Assembly: GCA_014825775.1 (NCBI GenBank)
Contig: MVAQ01000005.1
Location: 124,001-188,000 of the forward strand
Direction of reading: 5' to 3'
DNA from: Krasilnikovozyma curviuscula
Lineage: Eukaryota; Basidiomycota; Tremellomycetes; Cystofilobasidiales; Mrakiaceae
DNA: 64,000 nucleotides
Shown one piece after another: positions 35,287 to 46,789 of the stretch. Numbering within the stretch: position 1 is the stretch's first letter; each line of letters begins with the position of its first letter. Made by a program: the position numbers and the translations under genes. Below the pieces are notes generated by a model. The model saw only the letters and a program-made list of their open reading frames with translations. It made no database searches and was not told the DNA's origin.

Positions 35287-36458
35287 CTATAGTTTGGAGT
35301 GTTCAAGCCAGACCAATAGCTTTTGGGCGATGAGATCGGTGTGTTCTAATCAAAAGATTTGCTGCGGCCGGTCAGTAATGATACAAGAGTATGAAGAACA
35401 AGGTTGAAAGAGGAACGATACTGACGGAGACAGAAGGCATGCGGCACTCCATCCACACATCTCCAGATTTTCCCAACCAGGTCGTCTTCAGGTTCAACCG
35501 CGCTGTGTTCCTCACCTAAAACCATCCTCATTTCCTCGCTATCACACTCCCTAACCCAGTGATCTTCGCTGCCCCAGTACCCAAAGATCTTTGCCTTCTC
35601 CTGCTGGTACCACAAGAGATCTGGCGATTTGATGAGCTCCATTTCGCTCTTCCCAAGTTCGAGGGCGGCGCGAACCATTTCATGGGACGAGATCAGGTCG
35701 ACAGTGGTTTTGTTCATTCCTAGTAAGGATGGTAGTGGATTCCAAGAGAGTAAGTAGCGAGAGGCGTTGACCAGCAGTGAGATGGATAAAGCGCCAAAGA
35801 TTAGGGGCGAAAGGAAGACTCCGTTGGGCGAAAGCGCTATGTGGGATAAAGTTGGGAAAAGCAAGTAGGCAGCTCTCACTTTATCTCGGGGGAGCGATTT
35901 CATGACCTGCAAGTTGCGACATCTAGCTCAGCTGCGCTTCGTTGGTTCAGACCAGGCATTCTGCTCACCTCAATGCTCATATACGCTCCCACACTATGTC
36001 CACACAGTCCTATCTTCCCATATTCCGGAAGGTCTTCAATCAAAGCATCGATAATCTCCTTCTTTGCTTCAATCTGGCCAAGTAGGGTGACTGGAGGTGA
36101 AGGATGGCTGAGGCTTGGACAATGGCCTACTTGTGAGATTCCCAGGACGTTGTACGATGATTTCGAAAGAGTCTCAAACAGTTCCGTGTAGTATGAGAGA
36201 AGTCCAGGGTTACCTAAGTCAATGTAATGCGCGGAGATTTCGTCAGGTTTTCGTTCAACGATGCAGGCCCCAGTCTAGGTCTACCTTACCAGGTATGAAT
36301 ACTAAAACAGACTGTGGGTTCGCGCTTCCGTAGTATACGATTTCACTTTGAGAGCCAGTAGGTAGCACTGGATTTGAGTGTTGGAAGTAGTTCGTGACCT
36401 TACCGGCTGAGGACGATGTGCTTTTGAGACGCTGCAGGAACCGGAACGAGGACACCAT
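35287..36458 (-). CDS. Lipid-droplet-associated hydrolase (LDAH family alpha/beta hydrolase)
   Basis: LDAH-family proteins are alpha/beta-hydrolases on lipid droplets, implicated in sterol-ester and neutral-lipid handling; the physiological substrate is debated. The start at 36458 gives MVSSFRFLQRLKS. The motif SVLVFIPGNPGLLSYYTELF is complete once the first intron is removed (PGNPG is the family's oxyanion-loop signature). The nucleophile elbow is KIGLCGHSVGAYMS (GHSxG), at about residue 120. A hydrophobic stretch, FLSPLIFGALSISLLVNASR, suits the droplet-binding helix region. The acid and histidine are likely in IFGYWGSEDHWVRE and the segment CVDGVPHAFCLQHTDL, the His lying just before the last intron. 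The protein ends in VWLEHSKL. Length about 310 residues, as expected for the family. It is head-to-head with the acid phosphatase gene. Confidence 0.88.
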
Positions 36459-36902
36459 GGACCGCTTCTCTGTTTGAATAACGAGCTGTAGATGTGTCGC
36501 AGCCGGTTGAAGATACCATGGCAACAGCCCGCAGACCGCTCAAAATCTACCTCACGCAGCTCTGAGACCGCGCCACCAACAACACCTCCAATCAGAGCTC
36601 TTGGCCCGGAACACTTCCCCTTTGTCTTGGAACCATCACTGGGCAGAAGAAAAACCGGTGTCATTTTCGTCCAAAGAACGTGCAGGTTCCATCTCTTGTG
36701 TCCGATGCGCGGCTGGCGCGACTGCCAGACACCGAAACGTTCCATACAGGCAGAGGACCCCTTCTATTGGCTGCCATCGCAAACACGTTTTCTTGTGGAC
36801 CTAGAGAGAAAACCGCTGGCAGAGGTACTTATACGCACGACACTCCCCACAAGATGGCTCCATTCTCAGCCATCTGTGAGATCCCCGTACAAAGCTTTCC
36901 GC
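36459..36902. promoter_or_regulatory. Divergent promoter, LDAH-like gene and acid phosphatase gene
   Basis: There are 444 bases between outward-facing starts. Open frames cross it on both strands but show no domain. This is the only space for both promoters, so shared regulation is possible. Confidence 0.45.
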
Positions 36903-38796
36903 CATGCTCTCTCAAGCCCTCATCCTCTCAGCATTACTCGCCCCAGCTCTCGCTTCCACCCACTCTAACATCACCCAGCCTTTCTGGGATGGATATACGT
37001 AAGTTACCTTCCGTGCTGAAAGAGAACTTTTCTGAGTAGTTCCTCTCCAGTTATTGCCTTGGAAGAACGCTAGATGCGTCCACCTACAGCCCAATGAAGG
37101 ACGCTGAGCTCATCAAGCTTCAAGTTTTGTTAGTCTTTTGTCGTTTCTGGCCTTTTGAGCTATATCTTACCTGTTCCGTGCTACTCCAAATCGATCACCC
37201 AGACACAGACATGGTGCTCGTAGCAGTGCGTATCAAAATATCTCATTGTTGTTCATATCTCGTCTTATTGTACTGATTCATTCCCGAATGCCGTACTATC
37301 TTGTAGCTGCTCTGGCCATCCCTACTGACAACACGCCATGGTACCAGTGCGACGCACCCGCTGAATTCATGACGATGAACAATGGTACGTCATTGCTTCT
37401 GGGACTCAAGTGTTCTTGGACCTCCTAAAAGAAATCGAACCTTATTAGGTGATACCCTCAACAACGGCAGAAGCGTTCCCATGCACGAAAAGATCGTCAT
37501 CGACGGCCCCTACAACTACACCATGTGGTGAGTTCAACGATCTGTATTCAGTATATTGTCAATCTCACCTCATCCGTTTTAATATCCTCTTTTTTTTTCT
37601 GCGTAGGGGAGGTGCGGGAGGAAACTGTGATTTGGGTCAAAATACCAACCTTGGGTCAGCTAATCAAAAGACTTTGGGACACAAGTTAAGAGAAGTCTAC
37701 GTTGATGGGTTGAAATTCCTTCCATCTCACCTGCAATCACAGCACGTCAAGCTTTCTCACACTTACATCTGGTGAGAGATGTGGTCTTTACATCGCATCG
37801 CCGCAGCACAGACTAACGTTTTCTTCCACAGGAGAACGAGAGAGTCGGTCGAGAATTTGATGGGTGGTCTTTACCCCAACGGCTATAGAGCCGCTGACCA
37901 GACCGTTGTTGTCTCAACAAAGCCTTCTGCTGTGAGTTGCAAACAGCAACACATGCCACTCGCGCCGCATTGGCTAATCTTGCCGCATGTAGCTTGAAAT
38001 AATGATCACCAACACTGCCAGCTGTCCCAAGATGGCTGCCCTCGTCACCAATTTCTCATCTTCTGCCACATACGCCGGGATCATGGCGAATTACTCGGCT
38101 CTGTCTGCCAAATTTGTCGCCGCCTACAATACCTCTCACATCTCTGGTTACAACACCTCGACTGCTGTTGCCACTCTGTACGATGGTGCTTCAGCCGCCT
38201 ACTGCCATGGTCTCGGCCTCAAAGGAAGCTTGACGGCTGATGACATCCAAACTGCTGTGACACCAGGCACTGCTTCGTACCACGAGCTGTTTAGGTCCAA
38301 CCCACAGGCTGACCTTGCAAAGGCTCTCTCCGTCGGACCTTGGTTGGCTCAGATTGTTGCTTCCTTCTCGGACCTCGATAACAAGCTTGAGATCTATTCT
38401 GCCCATGACGCTTCCTTAGACAGTGAGTACTTCAACAGACTGATAACTCTCGACTGGAGACTAAACTGCTTTCTTCCTTTGTCAGTGTTCCTCGGTGTCG
38501 TGGCCGACCCGGATTTGCCCTGGCCAAGTTTCTCGGCAAATATCGAGATCGAACTGTGGAACCATTCTACCAAAGGAAAGGTCGTACGAATGTTCTACGA
38601 AGGAATGGTGAGTTGAGATTTCTAGACACTCTTCCAATGCTAAGGTCGTTGACTTACACTCGTGTCTCCATCGCTGTAGATCGTGCCCAACCACCCCAAG
38701 TTGGCATGTTCGTTCGACGCTTGCCCTCTTTCCACCTTAGAGTCTTTCCTCCAAGGGTATATTCCTGCAAATCAGAAAGTTGCTTGTGCTCTGTAA
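36903..38796 (+). CDS. Secreted histidine acid phosphatase (phytase/PHO5-like clade)
   Basis: Histidine acid phosphatases hydrolyse phosphomonoesters at low pH via a phosphohistidine; fungal ones are secreted for phosphate scavenging. A signal peptide is clear (MLSQALILSALLAPALAS). The catalytic motif reads LQVLHRHGARSTALAIPTDN once three exons are joined; its RHGAR is carried by a 23-base exon (37203-37225). Later blocks are GGAGGNCDLGQNTN, LKFLPSHLQSQHVKLSHTYI, TRESVENLMGGLYPNGYRA, and the proton-donor region KLEIYSAHDASLDMFLGVVA, whose HD is intact. It ends LACSFDACPLSTLESFLQGY with paired cysteines and VACAL. Several N-glycosylation sequons (NFS, NYS, NTS) occur. The gene ends 79 bases from the convergent aminotransferase stop. 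Confidence 0.92.
37203..37225 (+). other. 23-base micro-exon encoding the RHGAR catalytic motif
   Basis: The exon lies between acceptor cacccag and donor GTGCGT. Joined to TT on its left and CT on its right, it gives L-HRHGARS-T. The catalytic nucleophile histidine is on this exon. Confidence 0.82.
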
Positions 38797-38875
38797 GACA
38801 TTAGCGTCCAATCCATACTGTGATACCAAAATTGTACCAGTTCAAAGGTTAAACGATTTGAAAGTCCTCTAATAA

Positions 38876-40983
38876 CTACTTAAGTAAGCCGAAAGATCGC
38901 CTGATAGCTCTTCCCAGCCTCTTTGCGCCTTCTTCCATCTGGTCCACGCTGACATACGAGAAGGACGTCCGCAGACTGACTTCGTGCACTCCCGCCTTGC
39001 GACTGACATCTGCTTTAAATAAAGTCGATGGAGCCACCAGGATTCTCTCTTCTACACAAGCTTGGAAGACATCCTCTAAAACTCCTTCCGCACCGAGAAT
39101 CTGGAGTTTGTGGTGGTGCTCAGCATGAATTCTGATGAAAATGAACATCCCAGCTGACGGGAGGTTGTAAGAGCAGAGTCCTTCAGCTATGGGGAGATGT
39201 TTTTGATATGCATTGTGTTGAAGAGTAGCTCTGACGGAGTACTGTAGAAAGGGAGGAGCAAGTGACACCGGTTAGCAAGGTGGTGATGAAAACAAAGAAC
39301 GCAAGAGAGTCGCGATTACCATCTCTGCAGTTTTCTTGAGGTACCCATTCCATCCTTCGATTCCATTTTGCAACGAACCCAAGAAACTAATGACACCCAG
39401 TAGCGAGAACCCGCTGACAGACTGAATGGTGACTTGATTTCGAAGAACCAAACGGTCGACGATGGGGGTCGGTGCTACAATCCACCCTGTACGACAACCG
39501 GGGGCAACAACTTTGCTGAAGCTTGAGAGAGATATAACTCTTCCATCAGTGTCCTGTGTCACCATTCATCTTGGTCAGAACAGATCCATCTTAGAAAATG
39601 AAGTTGTCCAGGATCTGACTTACAAGATCGAGAAAGGAAGATGGTGTGCTAGGTGGGTCATCTCCGTGAATTGCAGGGAAATGAAGTGTCAGATCTCGGT
39701 AAGGGTCATCCACAATGATCATCTAGAAAAGCAGACAGAATTGATAAGTGGCGTGAAGGTAGCTGGTTTGCTGAGAGTGTGAGTTGTTCTCACCAATTTA
39801 TGCTTTCTAGCAACAGCATAGAACATTTTTCGTCTTTGAATACCCATAGTTCCACCAGTTGGGTTTTGTCCTGTTGGGACCACCACCACGACTCTTGGTT
39901 TCCTACCCATCTCATCTTTCTTCCATGTGCTCAGAATCTGGTCCAGCTCTGTTGGATTCATACCCTCACTGTCTAGAGATACAGGTACAGGAATGATTCC
40001 CTGGGGTACCAAAGCGGCGATGGTGGCTGGATAGCAAAACTTCTCTACGAGACATGAGTCGCCTCGATTGCACAGCAGTCGGACGACATTATCGAAGCCA
40101 TCGGTGTTACCCAAGGTGAGCGTCACAGACCAGTCACTGTAAGGGATCTTTGTTGTTGAATCGGTGTATTCCTTGAGGAAGTTCACCAAGACAGGCGCGC
40201 CGTTTGCTGAACCCTGTTTGGACCATGTTTGCAATAGTAAATGAGAATTATATGGTCAGATCCGCCTGGAGTGGAGGGAGAGTAACTCATTATTCGACTT
40301 ACGTATTGCAATGCTTGAGAGAGCTCAATCTGAAAAGATGGAGGTGGTCAGTCACATCTTCGACATCTACTGAAACTTTGATAAGTCAAGGTTTACTTAC
40401 CTGCAGGGGACCATCGCGACGCGCTTGCGAAGTTGATTTCCCCAAGGGAACCCCAACAGAAACAATTTTACTCGAGTAAGGAACTGACAAAGTGATTCCG
40501 TCCACTGGGAAAGTCTCGCTGTATCCAAAGTGCAAACATCGTTAGCCAGGCAACAAACAGGAGATGGAGCTCAGGAGACCACAGGTCACTGACGGATGAG
40601 GCAGACCTCCTCCAAAGCTAATCATTCCAGGGAGATTGAAGTAATTTGTACTGGAAGAGGACAAAGGTAAATAAAACCGAGTCAGCAAACTAAAGCCGTT
40701 CGTAATCACCCCACGATGTGCCCATGCTGTCCCCAACCGAGAATAGAACTGGCAACGTTACTAACGCAAGATCCTTCAAAGGAGAAGGATATCTGGATGC
40801 ACTTTCAGTACTGAGAACATCATCGTAGGAGACCTTGAAGTCTTCTTCTTGAGACGGCTCGTTGGTCAGGAGTAGCTGATGCGGGGGTTGGGCGGATTGC
40901 TTCAAAATGGTTGCTTGGGATGGTTTCCTGAGCAGAATCTCGCTTCCTTCAGCAATGAGAGATTGTGTATCTGAGATGGGCAT
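38876..40983 (-). CDS. PLP-dependent aminotransferase, ARO8/aminoadipate-aromatic type
   Basis: Fold-type I class I/II aminotransferase resembling yeast Aro8/Aro9 and KAT/AadAT, which transaminate aromatic amino acids, kynurenine or 2-aminoadipate. From ATG 40983: SYDDVLSTESASRYPSPLKD, then (after an intron) TNYFNLPGMISFGGGLPHP, the family start of the PLP fold. Next are SGSANGAP region residues preceding VTLTLGNTDGFDNVVRLLCN, GDSCLVEKFCYPATIAALVP, VVVVVPTGQNPTGGTMGIQR (the NPTG motif), MIIVDDPYRDL (Asp and Tyr for PLP), and the Schiff-base lysine in VISLSSFSKVVAPGCRTGWI. The C-terminal domain ends SLRTSFSYVSVDQMEEGAKR, with the substrate-binding Arg in RTSFSY. A 27-base exon (40303-40329) encodes IELSQALQY. 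Cytosolic, as no presequence is evident. The substrate cannot be fixed from sequence. Confidence 0.9.
40303..40329 (-). other. 27-base micro-exon in the aminotransferase gene
   Basis: It encodes IELSQALQY in phase 0, between acceptor CTTTTCAG and donor GTAAGT on the minus strand. It links DGPLQ to GSANGAP, in the position where family members read 'ALQY'. Confidence 0.85.
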
Positions 40984-42446
40984 TTTGAACGATGGATGGG
41001 AGATGGAAGAATGCGTTGGTCGTTGACGTTAGGAGTGGGGTGTGTGTGGCGGCTCGCGCCTGTCGGGATGAACAGTGAGCGAACGACAAGCGAGAACCCG
41101 GTTTGCTTGGGCAGAAATTGTTTGTTTTCCTTTTTTTTTCTCTGAACGATCTCCGGCCCTGGTGTTATTTGGACCACGCGAAGACTGGCTGAATCCGGAA
41201 AACAAACCAGAAAACCTAAATGAGTTCTGTGGCACCGGCACGACTCGAGAGATCACAGAAACCGAGGAATGCTACGCCTGTTTTCTTCTGAGCTTGAGAA
41301 ATCACTGACACTATGTTATCAATACTATTATTATTACTTTTCTACCATATGGAATGCGGGTTATGCGCCACTCGGCTTCGACAGTGTCGTTGTTCCACAT
41401 GAGTTCATGGGAATTCTCTCATTCAAGCTAGATGGCCCTTCCGCATTTAAGTTCTCTAAGTAGAACAGGATAGACTCTTATTGCTTGAAGCCAAGATACG
41501 AGGTTCGACTCTTGCGCAAACATCTCTCCTCCAGAATCCGCAGTGTTGCCAGGGCGAGTGTCGTTCCAGAGACACGCTCTTACCAGCGTCTTCTATTTCT
41601 ATATCAGTCTCCTCATCTTACACAATCGCGATGGAAGACAGGCTTTGGAAGAGGGTTAGTTTCGGCTTCGCCACGAGACCGTTTTCATTCCCAAATGAAA
41701 AATAAGCGCAATGGCCGCCTCTGCGTGGGACTCACTAGACCTTCCCTTTCTGCGACTCTGCTTTATACAACAACCATCCAAATCCCTAATCCCCATTTTT
41801 TTTTGGTGAGTCCATCTGTCGGAGGCTACTTGAACTGTGAGGGTAGGATGGGTCGGTGGTTGAGCAGAGGCAGCTTGTTCTTCTGGAAACACGACCATCT
41901 GGTTGGCTGGTGACGCACTGGCATCTGCACTTTGCCCTAGATGCCATCCGCCCTTCTTTAACAACCTCATTCCCACTTGGACCTCTCGCTAATAATCTCC
42001 TCTCTTTGTATGCTCAGATCTATCTACAGTGAGTCCGCATTCAGTCTGTAAAGGAATAAGAACGCTCTCAGGGGAATCGTGCACGTAGAGTTCTTCTCGT
42101 CGTTGTTTGCCCCATCTCAAGCCCAGAGTACCTTGCTCACCACGCCCTGGACACCAACTTTACGCGTCCTAAGAGGATTGGTGTCTAGTTACGGGTGATG
42201 GAGAACGTCCAAGGTCTTGCCTCTCTTGATAGCACCCAGTGGGGTCTTTTTTTTTGGCAGACGAGACGTGGCCTCAAGCAGAAGCAGGGCGGCTTTTGTC
42301 ACGCTTGAGCTCTGGTTCCTCACACTCAACCTTACAATGTCCCCTTATTCCCACCTCTTTCTGGCTTCAATTCTACCACTTGTTTGGTCCAAGACTGACT
42401 TTTTTAAGCGTTCTTCTATCACCATCACCCCGGTTGCCTTTTTCAG
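40984..42446. promoter_or_regulatory. Long divergent upstream region of the 14-3-3 gene
   Basis: About 1.46 kb between the aminotransferase start and the 14-3-3 start, one of the longest non-coding stretches here. Short open frames (for example 41485-41913) lack domains. The 14-3-3 ATG is immediately preceded by a pyrimidine tract and CAG (cctttttcagATGG), so a leader intron ending at the start codon is likely. Confidence 0.5.
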
Positions 42447-43655
42447 ATGGCTGAATCCCGCGAAAATTCTGTCTACCTCGCCAAGCTTGCCGAACAAGCT
42501 GAGCGATATGAGGGTAAGTACATTGTTTTCTCTTCATGTGGACGTGGTTGAATGAGCGTTTAACTGACTATGATACCCCTAAATTCTGTCCCCTTTTTTC
42601 ACATGTCACGCCGTTTGACTCCGTCGTTGCTCGTCCAACCAATCACTTCCATCTTTCTCTCAATCTAACCATTTTGACCTTGCTCTACTATGACAGAAAT
42701 GGTTGAGTCCATGAAGAGCGTTGCCTCCACTGACCGAGAACTCACCGTCGAGGAGCGAAACCTTCTCTCTGTCGCCTACAAGAACGTCATTGGTGCTAGA
42801 CGTGCTTCCTGGAGAATTGTCTCTTCCATTGAACAGAAGGAAGACTCCAAGGGAAATGTTGAACAGGTTAAGATGATCAAGGGATACAGGGAGAAGATCG
42901 AAAAGGAGTTGGGTGGAATTTGTGATGACATCCTCAACGTGCTTGGAAAGCACTTGATCCCATCTGCTGAATCCGGTGAATCCAAAGTTTTCTACCACAA
43001 GATGTGAGTAACATAATATTGTCTCATTGCAACAGACGTGATTGATTGCGACCTGATTCTGACGCAATTATCGTTTGTTGTCGGCGTGTCGTATAGGATG
43101 GGTGATTACCACCGTTATCTTGCCGAGTTTGCTACTGGTGAAACCCGCAAAACCTCTGCCGACAAGGCCCTTGAGGCTTACAAGGCTGCCAGCGACGTGG
43201 CTTTGACCGAATTGCCTCCAACCCACCCAATCCGCCTTGGTTTGGCCCTCAACTTCTCCGTCTTCTACTACGAGATCCTCAACTCCCGTAAGTTACTCTC
43301 TCATTTTGAGCTTTTCTTGGGTTACCGATCTGACTCTTGTTTTTGTCTTTGTTTTTTTGCTGTATTTTCTAGCTGATCGTGCTTGCCACCTGGCCAAGCA
43401 AGCCTTCGACGATGCTATCGCTGAACTCGACACCCTGTCCGAGGAATCCTACAAGGACTCCACTCTTATCATGCAGTTGTTGAGGGATAACTTGACATTG
43501 TGGTGCGTTCCTCTCGTCGTCTTTGAATCAACATATTTTCTGGTAGCTTACATTCGATTTCTCCTTAACACAGGACCTCGGATATGGCTGATGAGGCTAA
43601 GGCTGAACCAAAGGAGGAAGAATCTGTTCCTGCCCCAACGGAGGAGGCGGCTTAA
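42447..43655 (+). CDS. 14-3-3 protein
   Basis: 14-3-3 proteins are dimeric adaptors binding phospho-Ser/Thr motifs in cytosol and nucleus, regulating signalling, cell cycle and trafficking. Reading the exons in order gives [40 protein letters not shown] (the signature [20 protein letters not shown] is intact across the window), [40 protein letters not shown] and [20 protein letters not shown]. Near the C-terminus is the second family signature, [20 protein letters not shown]. The phosphate-binding Lys, Arg, Arg and Tyr are present. The acidic tail ends [13 protein letters not shown]. About 260 residues, normal length. Introns have standard sites. Only one 14-3-3 gene lies in the window; many basidiomycetes have two or three. 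Confidence 0.98.
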
Positions 43656-44615
43656 ATCAGCGTGTTCAAGAACTATAAACCAACACCGTTTTTGTTTGCT
43701 CCTTCTCTTCAATCACATAGCTGCTTTCATCATTGTCCATTTATCATTGGTGTTCGTTTTCTCTTGCACCTTTTAGTCGTTTATTTCTAACTCAGTTCAA
43801 ACGCTTTCGAAGTTCTTCCTTTTTTACATCACAATTTCGATAACTCTGAGACTGGAAGTATTTTCGGGAAACATGTTATTAGAAATGCAGGCTTTCTTTG
43901 CAATACAATGGTACAGATACATGTCATCGTTCGCCTTTGTGTCACCATGCACAGTGTGTTGTCGCAAAGAGACAAAGGAATTTACGTCCAAGAAAGCTCT
44001 GCTTTTCGTACCAGCTTTATTCCCCATCTTGCCTTGTTCATTTTAAGCGCAAGAGTGCACTTTGCAGCTTGGTTTGCGATTAAAAAGAAAATGTGTTTTC
44101 CACTTGATTCCAAGCCTTCCGCGCTGCGAAGAGTCTCTCCTACAACCACCACAGTTTGCAAATCTGGAGGCTTTGGAATCGACAAAGACAAGACAGAAGG
44201 TTGTGGTGGACTGTTAAGGTATGTATGTACCACCCTGCTGGAACTGAGCATTTCCATGTCTCTTTTAATTCTATGACGCTGAACCTCTTTTTTTTTCTGC
44301 CTGCAGCCAACGTCAAGATTTCTTCTGCCACGTTCACTGCGAATCTGGTGACTACATTGTGATTGTCAGTATAAAATCCGTCTTGAGAAAACCGCCTATC
44401 TCCAATAATGACGAGTCTCTTACACCTTTCTCGCCGTCAACCTCGTCGGCCTGCAATATCAAAAACCAACCAGATCGTGCTTTCTCGACCTAGGTATGTA
44501 ACAACTCCAAAATATATCGATGAGCTCAAGCATGTCAGACTGTGATCTTGATTGCTGATAGCTTTTCCCATCACCTCAAACCTGCGCTTTTTCTTACCGC
44601 CAGTGTATTTGCAAC
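43656..44615. other. Intergenic region without a supported gene
   Basis: About 960 bases between tandem genes, starting with the T-rich 14-3-3 3' region. Short plus-strand frames near 43908-44276 and 44156-44362 have splice-like edges (GTATGT at about 44218, tgcctgcag near 44307). The joined product is short and unrecognisable, so I do not call it a gene. The last about 150 bases are likely TIM50 promoter and leader. Confidence 0.4.
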
Positions 44616-46506
44616 ATGTCAACGTCAGTTCTTGCTAGATCCCTGTTGAGGACAGCAGTGAGAAGAAATTTCACAGCAGGAACAGCTATCAGGCTAGCTT
44701 CCTCAGTTCCGCCAAAGGTCACTTTCCCCAAACAACCTTTAAAGCCTGCGGCAGCTCAAACTCCCAAAACACCTCCTATCCCTTCATCATCACCTTCACC
44801 GTCACCTAAGGTGCCCTCTCCTACTCCAACACCTGAATCCGCATCCTCCAAACCATCTTCATCTCCAGCTTCCCCACCTCCAGTAGAAGAAGAATCCACC
44901 GCTCCTTTTGATCTTTCACTCCTGCCTTCACTAGACGTAGACCCAGGAGCATTACCCCCCTCGGAAGTAGATCAGTCTCAACAAGGCAAAGGTGGTAAAC
45001 GGGCGCAATCAACGAGAGAAACTGCTGCTCAAATCGGTAGAAGGAGACGCAGGAATGTGGCGCTCGCCATAGTCTTTGGATGGGCTGCTTACCTGAGTTT
45101 AGGATTGTTCGCGCCCTGGGACGAAGGTGAAAGAGAAAAAATCACCAAGGTCAGTATACCATAAATTGTTTGCTTGTCATAAAAACGCTGTCACCTTGCT
45201 AAACCTCTCCCTTTCCCACAATTAGAACCCAGAGCCTGAAGGAGGTGATCAGTTCTACGAGAGATTTAGGTTGCGTACTATGGGTCTCGTTGATGTAAGC
45301 AGACTCATCCCTCCATCTGTTTCTGCCGACCTAGGTGCTAAACTGCTATTTTATCTCCACAGTGGGTCCGCAAACCAGCTTGGGAGACACTTCTTCCAGA
45401 ACCAATTCCTCCAGTTCGACCATACACACTCCTGGTCGATCTTGACGATATCTTGATCGCTAGCTCTTGGGACAGAGAACACGGTTGGAGAGTCGCAAAG
45501 CGACCTGGTGTTGACTATTTCATCGCATACCTGAGTCAGTTCTTCGAAATAGTACTTTTTACCAGTCAACCTGCCTATGTGAGTTTGAGATTCCTTTGCA
45601 GTGATTCGTGTCATCATTACTTGTTTTGTGCTGAACATCTTACTGATATGTCCTGCGTTGTTTTCGTGTTGTCATCGTCAATCCTTTCCACCAGCTCGCA
45701 TTTCCAATAGCCGAGAAACTTGATCCATACGCTGCTTACATGCCTTACAGGCTATACCGTGAAGCTACTCGCTATACAAACGGAAAATACGTCAAGGACC
45801 TTTCGTACCTCAACAGAGATTTGAAGAAAGTCATCATGCTTGAGACAGAGAAGGACTCCATTGCTGATGGCCAGGAAGGCAACGCGGTTGTTCTGCCGAA
45901 ATGGAAGCCAGGAACCGTGGGTAGCGAAGGTGACAGAGGCCTGGTAGACTTGATACCTTTCCTTGAATGTAAGTACTTCTGAGTGGTTCTACATTTTCAC
46001 TTCTTCTACAACTGCTCATCTGGTACGAATCCTTGGGGTTTTGTGCCTTATTAGCCATAGGAATTTACCAACCAGCTGACGTCCGCCCGATCCTGAAGGC
46101 GTACGAAGGCAAGGATGTCATCCAGGAATATGGCAAACTGGAGGCGGCCAGAGCGCTCAAAGCCCAGCAGGAATGGGAAGCTAAACATCCATCTGGCTCA
46201 GGTACTAGTTCACACGGTCTTGGACTCTCCATTTCATCACTCTTTGGAGGCCAACCCAACCCGGCCGCTCAGCTCTCCAAACCAAATGGACCACCACCGT
46301 CATATATTGAACAAAGGAGAGCAATGGCCCAACAAGCGTACAGAGAAGAGCAGAAGTACTGGAAGGACAATGAAAAGGAGATTCAGAAGCTGATTGCGGA
46401 GGACAGAGAGAGGCAGATGAAGGAGGCGGGCGGAAGTCTGCTGTCGTACTTGGGTCAGCTCGGAGGAGCACCACCACCCCCTCCAGCAGACAAGGCAGAC
46501 AAGTAG
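44616..46506 (+). CDS. TIM50: TIM50, mitochondrial presequence translocase subunit
   Basis: Tim50 is the inner-membrane receptor of the TIM23 complex that receives presequences emerging from TOM. The N-terminus is a basic presequence ([18 protein letters not shown]). A Pro/Ser/Thr-rich spacer of about 90 residues follows, then a basic segment and one membrane helix ([19 protein letters not shown]). The intermembrane-space domain is FCP1/SCP-like: [100 protein letters not shown], and [20 protein letters not shown]. The phosphatase motif DxDxT reads DLDDI, as in the catalytically inactive family. A charged C-terminal helix and a Pro-rich end ([11 protein letters not shown]) close it. The presequence-to-membrane spacer is longer than in yeast. 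Confidence 0.96.
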
Positions 46507-46789
46507 AAGGAAAATTCTTTACTCTTGTTTGTAATATCGGTCAGTATCAGTAGAATACTTTGCTTCTGGACGATAAACCACACATGTCACACCTCTAAAA
46601 ATGACGCTAGGGAAATTATCTCTGCATCACTAGGCAATCATATAAAGCTGCAAGATTTCTGAAGACATATTTGTGAGCGCTTGTAGGTCGTAGCTTTTTG
46701 TTTGTTGATGAGTGGCTCGAACTCTCTTCGCCATTTCCCCACCTAACCGCTGCTCCTCGTCAATCCACGTCCATCACCACGAGCAAAAG

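Noticed and set aside
43908..44362. Possible small two-exon gene between 14-3-3 and TIM50
   Set aside because: The splice-like edges exist but the product is short, has no domain and no credible start.
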